64,000 nt of DNA from Rubricoccus sp038746605 (lineage in GTDB: Bacteria; Bacteroidota; Rhodothermia; Rhodothermales; Rubricoccaceae): positions 1 through 64,000 of the forward strand of contig JBCDKM010000006.1 in the NCBI GenBank assembly GCA_038746605.1, given 5' to 3'. The notes beneath the pieces were generated by a model. That model worked only from the letters and a program-made list of their open reading frames with translations. It had not been told where the DNA came from and did not search any database. A program made the position numbers and the translations under genes. Positions 28,318-36,554 of the stretch are shown here, piece after piece; positions within the stretch are counted from its first letter, which is position 1; every line of letters begins with the position of its first letter.

Positions 28318-30000
28318 ATGCAACTGAACCGACAGGAGACGACGCGAAACTCGCGTCTCACTACCTCGATCCTGCTCGGGTGCACGGCGCTGTTGCTGCT
28401 CGCCTCTTCGGCCCAAGCGCAGGTCATCCGACCGAGCGAAACCCTCTACATCGCCCTCAAGGGTGGCGCTGTCACCTACGGTGGCGAGCTTGACCAGACG
28501 GGTGAGTTCGACGATCCCGAAGATGAAGTGGGCAACCGTGCATGGGCGACGCAAGACTTCGGTCCAGCGTTCGGTCTCGAGATCGGCTACCAGTTCACGG
28601 AAAGCCTCTCTTTTGGCCTGACAGGCCAGTACGCTCGCTACATCAACTTGGACGAGGCGTATCCCACGGGGAACCGCACGGTCAACTTCTGCCGCGACGC
28701 TGACGAGAGCGGCTCCACAGATTGCCAGGTGAACGATGGCGAGACACTGCCCTCCGTCATCGCTGCATTGCGCTACATGCCGACCCCTGGTTGGGCCATC
28801 GCGCCGTATGCCAACCTAGGTCTACAGGCGACGCTCGGTAGCGACAGCCCGACAGAGCGCCCGCTCGGACTCGGTCCACTCGCCGGCCTCGGTCTCGACT
28901 TCCGCCTCACCGACCAGTTCTCCTTCACTGCAGAAGCCAACGTGGCGTGGATCTTCGACGACTCCGCTGTGGACGGCGTGGACCCCGGAGGTGACACCGG
29001 CAGTGCGGCCGAACGCGGGGCCCGCGGCGATGACGCGGACTACGACAACCTCGGCTTCTACAACGTCGGGCTCCGGTACGCCTTCCGTGCGCCATACACG
29101 CCTGTTGAGGTCACTCGCCTCGATTGCCCGGCGGAGCTGATCCAAGGTGAGTCCGGCTCCTTCATGGCGATGACCAACACGGACGCCACGCCTCCAGTGA
29201 GCGTCTCCTGGGACTGGGGTGATGGCTCCACGGGTGCAGGCATGAGTGCCTCTCACACGTATCGCTCCCCCGGTACGTATACCGTCACCGCGACGGCTGT
29301 CGGCGACTACAACAGCGACATGGACACCTGTGTCGTGACTGTCGTTGAGCCGCAGATTCCGCCGACCCTCACGGCCTGCCGGATCAGCCCGGCCCAGGTT
29401 GGCCCAGGTGAAACCGTGACGCTCAACGGTACTGTCAACTCCGACGCCTCGCAGCCCGTCTCTCTCTCGGTCAACTGGGGCGATGGCGACACAGACAGCG
29501 GCACCAACTTCCCGACAACTCACACCTACAGCGAGGTCGGCGAGTACACGGTCACGGCGACTGCCACGAACGCCTTCGGCTCCGATAGTTGCGAGACCAC
29601 GATTCGCGTCGTGGACACGTTCTGCGAGAGTGTCTCCGAGTTCAACTCGGTGTACTTCGAGTTCGGCAGTGCAGCCCTGACGGCCAACGCTCGCGAGTTG
29701 CTCGATGAGAACCTCGACGCGCTTCGTCGCTGCCCGGACATCTGCGTCCTGATCCGTGCCTACACGGACGACCGCGAAACGGACCAGCTCCGCCTCTCAC
29801 AGGCTCGCGCCGATGCCATCCGCGACTACTACGTCGCCAACGGCATCGACATGGAGCGCCTCCGCGCTGAAGGCCTCGGGGAAGACCCGAACGCCGACTC
29901 GAAGGAGGATCCGGGTCCGGGCGACAGCCGCGCCCGTCGCGGGGACTCGATCCCGGCCACCTGTGGAACCTTCACGCCAACCGGCACCTCTCGCCGCTAG
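28318..30000 (+). CDS. OmpA-family outer-membrane protein with two PKD domains
   Basis: A protein of 560 residues. A signal peptide (SILLGCTALLLLASSAQA) is followed by a beta-barrel-like region (about 40-260, with aromatic-ended strands such as LYIALKGGAVTYGG and GFYNVGLRYAF). Two PKD domains follow (about 265-350 and 355-435; 'SVSWDWGDGSTGAGMSASHT', 'SVNWGDGDTDS'), then a C-terminal OmpA domain ('YFEFGSAALTANARELLDENLDALRRCPD...QARADAIRDYYVANGID') that binds peptidoglycan. It is unusually acidic, as expected in salt-adapted organisms. PKD insertions between barrel and OmpA domain suggest surface or periplasmic spacing; no ligand can be named. Confidence 0.92.
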   Translation: MQLNRQETTRNSRLTTSILLGCTALLLLASSAQAQVIRPSETLYIALKGGAVTYGGELDQTGEFDDPEDEVGNRAWATQDFGPAFGLEIGYQFTESLSFGLTGQYARYINLDEAYPTGNRTVNFCRDADESGSTDCQVNDGETLPSVIAALRYMPTPGWAIAPYANLGLQATLGSDSPTERPLGLGPLAGLGLDFRLTDQFSFTAEANVAWIFDDSAVDGVDPGGDTGSAAERGARGDDADYDNLGFYNVGLRYAFRAPYTPVEVTRLDCPAELIQGESGSFMAMTNTDATPPVSVSWDWGDGSTGAGMSASHTYRSPGTYTVTATAVGDYNSDMDTCVVTVVEPQIPPTLTACRISPAQVGPGETVTLNGTVNSDASQPVSLSVNWGDGDTDSGTNFPTTHTYSEVGEYTVTATATNAFGSDSCETTIRVVDTFCESVSEFNSVYFEFGSAALTANARELLDENLDALRRCPDICVLIRAYTDDRETDQLRLSQARADAIRDYYVANGIDMERLRAEGLGEDPNADSKEDPGPGDSRARRGDSIPATCGTFTPTGTSRR

Positions 30001-30062
30001 GCCTAGCGATTAACCGTCTGGCGAGTGCTCCCATGCGTGCACTCGCTCGTCGGCCCGCCCTG

Positions 30063-30099
30063 AGGGCGACCTGCTCATCGCAGGTCGCCCTCTTCGTTT
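30063..30099 (+). terminator. Intrinsic terminator after the OmpA-family gene
   Basis: A 12-bp stem AGGGCGACCTGC/GCAGGTCGCCCT with a TCATC loop is followed by CTTCGTTT, 63 bases past the stop codon. Confidence 0.85.
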
Positions 30100-30208
30100 G
30101 GGCGCATGTCTGGCCCGGCCAAGGCCCGTCCTTTATCGATCCGTCTGCCTGTAGACGAACTGCGCACGCTACGCGTAGTCTAGGGCAATCACACTCCCTT
30201 GTACCTCT

Positions 30209-31138
30209 ATGCCCCGCACGCTTCCCCTCGTCCTGCTTATGGCAGTCCTCGTCGGCTGTGGCCCGGCCAATAGCCAGACCGCTGACGACTCCGAGGATCG
30301 AAAGGCTCGCATCATCGCCAACCTCAAGCACGAGTTTCCTCAGATCGCGAACCTCGAGATCCGTATCGACACACTCAAGTCCGCCTCGGGCGGGATGGAC
30401 GAGGGACAGATCCTGATCGATGGGCAAGCGCCGCAGCCATTCCTCATCAGCCGGGACGATACCGCCCTCTACCTCATTGCCTCAGAGGCTATCGACGCGA
30501 GCCGCACGATGGAAGACCTCGCCGCCGCACAGACCGAGGCCGACCAGGCCGCTGTGGAGGAAGCTCGCGAGCGAGGGCTCCAGCTCGCCGAGGCTACCGC
30601 TGGACTTCCCGTTCGTGGCAACCCGGATGCTCCCGTCACCATCATCGAGTTCTCGGACTTCGAGTGCCCTTACTGCCGACTGGCGTCCAGCACCATCGAG
30701 ACGGTTCTAGAGCAGTATCCAGACGATGTCAAGATCGTCTATGCGCATTTCCCGCTCGGCAACCACCCATGGGCCACACCCGCTGCCATCGCCTCCACCT
30801 GCGCCGCTCAGCAAGACAACGACGCCTTCTGGACGCTCCATGACCTGTACTTCGCTGACCAGCGTGTCATCGAGACGACAAACGTGATCGCCAAGTCTCG
30901 CGCAGCACTGGCAAACGCGGGAATCGATCTCGCGGCTTGGGAGACCTGTGCGACCGATGAGAGTTCTCCGGCCTACCAAGGCGCCTCCGCTGCCGTAACG
31001 ACGCAGAGTGAACTCGGCGATGAGAACGGTGTGAGGGGCACACCGGCGTTCTTTGTCAACGGGCGCTTCGTGAATGGCAACCAGCCTCTGACTGTCTTCG
31101 TGGAAGCCATCGAGGCCGCTCGCGCCGACCTGCAGTAG
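30209..31138 (+). CDS. DsbA/Tlp-like thiol-disulfide oxidoreductase lipoprotein
   Basis: A protein of 309 residues. The lipobox LVGC places the lipidated Cys at 17. A 110-residue N-terminal domain ('KARIIANLKHEFPQIANLEIRID...') resembles the pre-domain found in DsbC-like proteins. The thioredoxin-fold domain has the active site FECPYC (153-156), a second Cys pair (STCAA, WETCATD) inside the helical insertion, and the cis-Pro loop RGTPAFFVNG. It should oxidise or isomerise disulfides in envelope proteins, so the cysteine-rich pilus component at 38280-40001 is a possible client (inference). It has its own terminator downstream. Confidence 0.9.
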   Translation: MPRTLPLVLLMAVLVGCGPANSQTADDSEDRKARIIANLKHEFPQIANLEIRIDTLKSASGGMDEGQILIDGQAPQPFLISRDDTALYLIASEAIDASRTMEDLAAAQTEADQAAVEEARERGLQLAEATAGLPVRGNPDAPVTIIEFSDFECPYCRLASSTIETVLEQYPDDVKIVYAHFPLGNHPWATPAAIASTCAAQQDNDAFWTLHDLYFADQRVIETTNVIAKSRAALANAGIDLAAWETCATDESSPAYQGASAAVTTQSELGDENGVRGTPAFFVNGRFVNGNQPLTVFVEAIEAARADLQ

Positions 31139-31173
31139 CCGACTCTCTCCGCCTCGGGCTCCTGCGCGGACTG

Positions 31174-31207
31174 AACGCCCCGCTTCCTACGTGGAGGTGG
31201 GGCGTTT
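31174..31207 (+). terminator. Intrinsic terminator of the DsbA-like gene
   Basis: AACGCCCC/GGGGCGTT closes an extended hairpin with a TACG-type loop and ends in TTT, 36 bases after the stop codon. Confidence 0.7.
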
Positions 31208-31555
31208 CCACGCGAACTCGCGGCCGAACCATTCCCTGCCGCTAGAACGTCTTCCCGGAACCAACGCTGAGAGCCGACACGGCATAAGAGTCCACCTGCA
31301 CTCTCATATCATATCCCCCGGTACCACATCTGGATCACGAGGGCAGGATCCCGTCTGTTGGTTCAGTATCGCCGCCCTTCCACGGGTTGCAGGGCTACCG
31401 ACCTGTCCACGAAGACGACAACCCGTGCATCGGCATGAGGTCTGTCCTGACACCATCCCTGAGATACTCAAACTGCGAGCCCTCCTTGCAACGACCACGC
31501 AACGCACCGCGGACCACCGTGCCGGACTCGGCACCGAGGCGGAGGGAGCCACCGA
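31208..31555. other. Non-coding stretch between convergent units
   Basis: No credible gene is visible on either strand: the open frames lack conserved motifs. The stretch is less GC-rich than the neighbouring genes (for example CACTCTCATATCATATCCCC near 31300), so it may be a relic or an insertion. Confidence 0.4.
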
Positions 31556-31591
31556 AATGAAATGGGAGGCGCCCATGCTGGACGCCCCCCG
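31556..31591 (-). terminator. Terminator of the second filament cluster
   Basis: On the minus strand GGGGGGCGTCC-AGCAT-GGGCGCCTCCC forms an 11-bp stem with wobble pairs, followed by ATTTCATTT, 24 bases after the secretin stop codon. Confidence 0.65.
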
Positions 31592-31614
31592 AAAGAGATC
31601 GGACAAGGGAGCGG

Positions 31615-33030
31615 CTACCGCTCCCGAGCGTCGTCAGTCTCAATGAGGTCGAGAGCCTCGATCTCCTCTAGGCGGTCGCCAGCGCCGTCGTTGAAGCGGT
31701 TGAGACGATCCCGGACACGCTCGCGAGCCTCGTCCAGGAGATCGCGCTGGCTCTCAGCACGTCGGCTGGCAAGCGGCTCTACGACTTCCGCCTGGAGCAC
31801 GATGATCAACTCCTGTTGCGTCTCCGTTCGGGCGGTGTACCCGAAGAAGTAGCCGAGCAGCGGCAGATCCTTGAGCAGCGGAATGCCTTTGCGCGAGAAG
31901 GATTCCTCCGTCGAGGTGAGGCCACCGAGAGCCGTCTGTTCGCCATCGAGCAGCATCACCTGGGTCTGGACATCGTTTTTGAACACACCCACGCTACCAT
32001 TGATGATGCGCGATGAGCTCTTCTCCACCTTCACGTCGAGGTGGATGAACTCGATGTCTTGTCCCTCCACCTCCTCGGTGATCAGCGTCGGCTTGACGTC
32101 GATGATCGTACCGGTGGAGATGAACTGCGTGATCGTGTTGCCCTGGAAGTCGCGGGTGTTGATGGGGATGTCCTCGCCAGACTGCATCTGGCCCTGCTGC
32201 CCACTGCGGACAGTCACGCTCGGCGACGAGAGCGTCTGGCCGAAGCCCTGCTCCTCGAAGTACCGGAAGAGGCTGACCAGTTGCGTAAGCGGGAGACGGT
32301 CGGAGCTGGCTTGGATGAAACCGTCGAGGGCATCGAAGAAGGAACCGGCGTCTACGAAGAAGTCCACGCCCTGCTCTTCACCACTCCCCGTACCGCCGCC
32401 GGTGTTCCCACCACCGCCAGTCTGACCACCTCCCTGCTGGAACAGGGTCGCCCAGTTGGTCCCCTTGTCCATCGCCGCCGAGCGGTTGAGTTGGAAGATG
32501 ATGGCCGAGATGCGCACCTCCCGATCCTGCGCGGACACATCAGCCGCCTCCATCCCCCCTCCGACTGCACGAGGGCCAGCGTCGATCTGCGTGACCGTTC
32601 GCTGGTCCGTCGTGGTGGAGACCACGTTCTGATCCACGATGATGGCAGGCTCCTCGATGATGAAGTAGCCCTCCGTCTCGCGGAAGTCTAGGTTCTGGCG
32701 GTCGAGCACGAGTTCGAAGGCGTCGATGAAGTGCACGCCGTTGAGCGAGACGCCGATGGCAGCCTCCCGGTCCTGGGGATCCACCACGCTCTTCCCCGTC
32801 ACACGCCGGAAGGTGGGGTTGACGAGGCTAATGAACTCGTCCATGGGGGTTCCAGCAGGGAACGAGACGAGTTCATCCGGCGGGATATAGGCACGGACGG
32901 TACGAGTCGATGCCTGAGCGTCGGCCTCGGCCGCAAGAACTAGCGGGGCAACAAGCCCGGCGGCGGCAACGAGAGCCGCCAGTGCGAGGCGAGACGCGAA
33001 GCGAGGCATCGTGGAGCGGGTCAGGGTCAT
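31615..33030 (-). CDS. Short secretin of the type IV filament cluster (PilQ-like)
   Basis: A protein of 471 residues. A signal peptide (ALAALVAAAGLVAPLVLAAEADA) is followed by one STN-like N-domain ('VTGKSVVDPQDREAAIGVSLNGVHFIDAFELVLDRQNLDFRETEGYFII'). A glycine-rich loop (GGGQTGGGGNTGGGTGSGEEQG) lies at about residue 200. The secretin core follows ('TLSSPSVTVRSGQQGQM', 'VEKSSSRIINGS', 'VMLLDGEQTALGGLTSTEES...GIPLLKDLPLLGYFFGY', 'ELIIVLQAEVV'), with a charged C-terminal coil at the end. It has fewer N-domains than the secretin at 14869-16902 and so belongs to a different machine. It is the last gene of the cluster. Confidence 0.9.
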   Translation of the reverse strand: MTLTRSTMPRFASRLALAALVAAAGLVAPLVLAAEADAQASTRTVRAYIPPDELVSFPAGTPMDEFISLVNPTFRRVTGKSVVDPQDREAAIGVSLNGVHFIDAFELVLDRQNLDFRETEGYFIIEEPAIIVDQNVVSTTTDQRTVTQIDAGPRAVGGGMEAADVSAQDREVRISAIIFQLNRSAAMDKGTNWATLFQQGGGQTGGGGNTGGGTGSGEEQGVDFFVDAGSFFDALDGFIQASSDRLPLTQLVSLFRYFEEQGFGQTLSSPSVTVRSGQQGQMQSGEDIPINTRDFQGNTITQFISTGTIIDVKPTLITEEVEGQDIEFIHLDVKVEKSSSRIINGSVGVFKNDVQTQVMLLDGEQTALGGLTSTEESFSRKGIPLLKDLPLLGYFFGYTARTETQQELIIVLQAEVVEPLASRRAESQRDLLDEARERVRDRLNRFNDGAGDRLEEIEALDLIETDDARER

Positions 33031-33143
33031 GGCTTCGCCTGGAAGGCGGCAATCGGGGGTGGAGGTATCGGCAGGTTGTTCGAGGGCTAAACCCGCGCAG
33101 CCCGTGCCACCCCATGGGAGGTTGGCACCGCGCGGGCCCTCGG

Positions 33144-34190
33144 TCAGCCGTCAGTCTGAGGGGTGCGTGGGATATCTGTGCCCTGATAGAGCGGATGGCT
33201 GTCCGCCTCGGGCGTGCCTGGGGCAGGCGGAGCATCCTCGATCACGGGGCCGCGCACCGGCCCACGCGAGAGCGTGGAGCCGCCGAGAGCCTGGCGGTAG
33301 CGCTCGCCCGTGTTGAGGTCCACTTCCACGCGTTCCCGGATGCCGCCCTTGTTCAGGTTGACCACGACACGCGCCGTGCGAGCATCCACCGAGGCGACGC
33401 GGCCGAGATAGACGCGCGAGCCCGTGCTGAGCTGGCGAGGGTCGCCCTCCCGCATGAAGACCGCGGTCCCACCGATGACTGCCGCGAGGCTGTCTGTCTC
33501 GATGTCTACGAGGTCGTCCGAGTTAGGGGGAAGACTTTCGAGGATGTAGGGATAGAAGGGGTTGACCGCCGTGCTTCGGGGCGGATAGGCTGCGCTGGGC
33601 AATGCCTGCATGCTGTCCGGGGCGCTGACATCGCGCGGGCCACCATAGAACGCGTCCACATCCATCTGGAAGTTGGCAAGGACCACCTGTCGCTGCACGC
33701 CGCCGTCCTCGATCTCGCTCACCTCTTTGGTGACCAGAAGATCGCGGACCCGGTAAAGCGCGCGGTTGTTCTCGACGTACCAGATGAACGAGAAGAGGCT
33801 CTCGAAGTAAGCCTGCCCCGTCACACGGTACGTGTAGTAATTCGCCGTCCCGCCCTGGGTCTGCCCAGAAAGCGAGAGATCGAAGGTGCGGAAGCCGCGA
33901 GCAGAGAGCGCGTTCAGGTACGCTACCACATCGGCGGAAGAGAGCTCCGCGGGAAGCACCTTGTAGCGGGAGTTCCACCGCTGGAGCGCGAGAGCCGCCT
34001 CCTCGCTCGCTACCGCCTCATCGGCGATGAGAGACTCCAGATCAGCCTGCCGGTTCTCGATGGCGTCGATCTCTTCGTCGAGCGCCTGAATCTCGGCGGG
34101 CTGTTGCTTCTGGGTGATGTAGTACCCGGACCCAGCAGCGACGGCGAGGAAGCCAGCCAGGATGAGCGTGTTGATGACCTCGTTACTCAT
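33144..34190 (-). CDS. PilO-like protein with PilP-like C-terminal extension
   Basis: A protein of 348 residues: TM helix at 7-27, coiled coil (EIQALDEEIDAIENRQADLESLIADE), and a PilO-type ferredoxin domain ('VVAYLNALSARGFRTFDLSLSGQT...YRVTGQAYFESLFSFIWYVENNRALYRVRDL'). A C-terminal segment, 'GGTAVFMREGDPRQLSTGSRVYLGRVASVDARTARVVVNL', resembles the HR domain of PilP. No separate pilP exists in the cluster, so this may be a PilO-PilP fusion (inference). It links the inner-membrane ring to the secretin encoded next, 113 bases downstream. Confidence 0.75.
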   Translation of the reverse strand: MSNEVINTLILAGFLAVAAGSGYYITQKQQPAEIQALDEEIDAIENRQADLESLIADEAVASEEAALALQRWNSRYKVLPAELSSADVVAYLNALSARGFRTFDLSLSGQTQGGTANYYTYRVTGQAYFESLFSFIWYVENNRALYRVRDLLVTKEVSEIEDGGVQRQVVLANFQMDVDAFYGGPRDVSAPDSMQALPSAAYPPRSTAVNPFYPYILESLPPNSDDLVDIETDSLAAVIGGTAVFMREGDPRQLSTGSRVYLGRVASVDARTARVVVNLNKGGIRERVEVDLNTGERYRQALGGSTLSRGPVRGPVIEDAPPAPGTPEADSHPLYQGTDIPRTPQTDG

Positions 34191-34208
34191 GAGGAGGGGG
34201 TTCCGGGG

Positions 34209-36473
34209 TTAAGAGTCGGCGGGAGCGGGCGCATCAGCCGGAGCGTCAGCGGGGGGCGGAGGGGGAGCGGGCGCCGGAATCGGCGGGGCGCCTGGAGCAG
34301 GCGCATCAAGGCCGGAGAGGGCGTCGCGTGGCGGCGGGATGGCATCCCCCATTTGCTCGCGGAGATAGCGGGCTGTCTGCGGGAGTTCGATGGGCGACGT
34401 CACGGTCATGCGGAAGTCGTAGACCGGGAACTCGCGGACGGTGCTGTAGACGACTTCCTCGATGACAGCGTCGAGGCGCTGCGCGAGGCTGACGACGCGG
34501 GCCCGGCTGGTAGCGTAGCCGGTGAGACCGATGGATCCGGCAGCAGGCTGCCACTCCTCGAACCACACGCCGCCCGAGGCCGCCGCAGCACGCGAGGTAC
34601 GGAGCAGGTCCTGGGTCCAGCGGTCGGTGCCGTAGAGCAGCGAGTCCATCGCGCCGAGAGCGGCGGTGATTTCGGCCTGGACGATGCGCAGGCTATCGAT
34701 GCGAGCCTGGAGTTGCGGCCCAGCCATGGTCGCCTCGGTGGGGAACTCAGCAAGCTGGCGCTCTCGGTCGGCGATGTCGCTGGTCTGCGCCAGGAAGAGG
34801 CCGATGAAGTAGACGACGCTCAGGAAGAGCAGGACAGCTACAACCAGTGTGTGCCAGCCGAACGAAAGATCGATGCGGCTCTTCTTCTTGCGGAGTGCCT
34901 TCGGCAGCAAGTTGACGTCGGCGAACGGGCTGCCTTTGCCCGCGGCGCCTGCGAGCGCAGCAGCGGCGGCCTCGATGCTCTCCGGAGCCAGAGGCAAGGG
35001 AGCCTCGCCTTCGGCGCGGGCGCCAGTGGAGGTCATGCCCATGTCCGCCAGCAGCGCACCAAAGCTGGCGACGCGAGCGTCCGGGTAGAACGCGGCGAAG
35101 CCCTGCACGAGCTCCTCCTCACGCTCATCAGCCAGCACGATCACGTTGTGGACCGTGCCCACGCCCTGAACGTCCTGCTGAAGCAGAACACGGGAGCAGA
35201 TCGTGTCCGGGCCATCGTAGGCCGTCACGCTCTGCATCGGTTCCATGTGGTGGAGGACGCCGCCGGAGAGCAGGAGCACGAGCGTGTCCTCCGTGCCCAC
35301 ACGAACGACCGCGGTGTTCTCGTGGGGGTCGGTCGGGCAAACGAGGCTGGAAAGACCGGTCAGAAGAGAGACCTCAGACTCGATCGTCTTGAACGCCGTG
35401 CGACGGTGCTTCGACTGCTCCCGGAGCATCGAGAGCGCTGGAACGACGGGGTCGGTCGGTTGAGGGACGAGGGCGAGATAGCGCGGACGTCCCTCGCGCG
35501 GCGTCATAGGGAGGAACTGGACGCGGTCGGTGTCGATCTCGCGGCCAGGCTCCGATGCCGGAAGCAGCGCGACCAGCTTGTCGCGCTTCACCGTCTCAGT
35601 GACGATCTCCTCGGACTTGCCTTTCTTCTTCCTCTTGCTCTTCTTTTTCTTCTTGTCGGCTGGGACGAGAATCTCGGCGTACTCCACGTCCGGCGGAGCG
35701 ACGGAAAAGGCGATGGCAGGCCTCTCGTGCCCATTCCGCGAGATCTCTTCGAGCATGTCGCGCAACTCGAAGACGATGGGCTGAGCCACGGCACGCGGCG
35801 CACCCCCAATGGCGCCCATGTCGATGCCGACATCGGGGCCTGCGAGGCCGTCGAACTCACCCGTAAAGTCGAGCTCTTGACCCGCGCCAAATTGGACGGA
35901 CCCGTCGCTGAACTCTGCGCTGAGATCGTCCGTGCCCACGTCCGAAGGCGTCATCGCGCCGGACATGTCATCTGAGCCCTGCGAGCGGCTTCGCGCGAGC
36001 TGCATCAGCGCCTTGTATCGGCCGTCGCCCTCGTCCCGGAGCAACACGCCATGGACCCGCGTGGGCGTGACCTGGATGCCGAGCACGAGTTGCGAGGATC
36101 GCGACCGGCTAGGCTTCGCCGTGCGGCCTCGGGCGCGGCGGCGCGGCTTGGGAGACGCGATGAGAGCCTCCGCCTCCGCGCTCGCCCCGTCGCCGGACGG
36201 ATCGGCAGGGTCAGCCTCGGTGGAGATCTCGGCCTCCTCGAAGTACGCATCGGCGTCCCCGGCGAAAGAGGACGCCTCAATGGCGGGCTGGAAGGCGTCG
36301 TCCGCGTCGTAATCGAAGGTGGCCCCGCCGAAGAAGGCGTCGGCACCCTCGGGGGAGAGGCCGCTCGGGGGATCGTCGGCGCTGCCCAGGGGATCGGAAC
36401 CCATCGGGTTCTGGCCCTTCGGGTCAGAGGAGTCGCCCTCGTGAGGGTCGGTCGGGTAGGGCGTGTCGCTCAT
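34209..36473 (-). CDS. PilM-PilN fusion-like protein
   Basis: A protein of 754 residues. A disordered acidic N-terminus of about 120 residues precedes an actin-like PilM-type region ('QLVLGIQVTPTRVHGVLLRDEGDGRYKALMQLAR', 'NTAVVRVGTEDTLVLLLSGGVLHHMEPMQS'). A lysine block (KKKKKSKRKKKGK) around residue 280 interrupts it. One TM helix at about 538-562 leads to a PilN-type domain ('SGGVWFEEWQPAAGSIGLTGYATSRARVVSLAQRL') and a Pro/Ala-rich tail. In canonical type IV pili PilM and PilN are separate proteins, but a fused arrangement is also seen in GspL. It starts after the PilT-like gene (81-base gap). Confidence 0.75.
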   Translation of the reverse strand: MSDTPYPTDPHEGDSSDPKGQNPMGSDPLGSADDPPSGLSPEGADAFFGGATFDYDADDAFQPAIEASSFAGDADAYFEEAEISTEADPADPSGDGASAEAEALIASPKPRRRARGRTAKPSRSRSSQLVLGIQVTPTRVHGVLLRDEGDGRYKALMQLARSRSQGSDDMSGAMTPSDVGTDDLSAEFSDGSVQFGAGQELDFTGEFDGLAGPDVGIDMGAIGGAPRAVAQPIVFELRDMLEEISRNGHERPAIAFSVAPPDVEYAEILVPADKKKKKSKRKKKGKSEEIVTETVKRDKLVALLPASEPGREIDTDRVQFLPMTPREGRPRYLALVPQPTDPVVPALSMLREQSKHRRTAFKTIESEVSLLTGLSSLVCPTDPHENTAVVRVGTEDTLVLLLSGGVLHHMEPMQSVTAYDGPDTICSRVLLQQDVQGVGTVHNVIVLADEREEELVQGFAAFYPDARVASFGALLADMGMTSTGARAEGEAPLPLAPESIEAAAAALAGAAGKGSPFADVNLLPKALRKKKSRIDLSFGWHTLVVAVLLFLSVVYFIGLFLAQTSDIADRERQLAEFPTEATMAGPQLQARIDSLRIVQAEITAALGAMDSLLYGTDRWTQDLLRTSRAAAASGGVWFEEWQPAAGSIGLTGYATSRARVVSLAQRLDAVIEEVVYSTVREFPVYDFRMTVTSPIELPQTARYLREQMGDAIPPPRDALSGLDAPAPGAPPIPAPAPPPPPADAPADAPAPADS

Positions 36474-36554
36474 GAGTCGGATGGAGGTGGGGCGACCCCG
36501 CGTGAGGCGCCCCGGTCAGGTCGGGCGGGCGAGGCGGCGAGAGCCGCCGACGGG

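Noticed and set aside
31191..31646. Possible 151-codon gene in the gap after the DsbA-like gene
   Set aside because: It overlaps two terminators and the end of the secretin gene, has atypical composition, and shows no domain or neighbour relation.
32910..35975. Open frame of 1,021 codons on the + strand, antisense to the PilO- and PilM/N-type genes
   Set aside because: The minus-strand genes in the same place have clear family motifs. The plus frame is Arg/Asp/Glu/Leu-rich with no recognisable domain, a typical high-GC antisense artefact.
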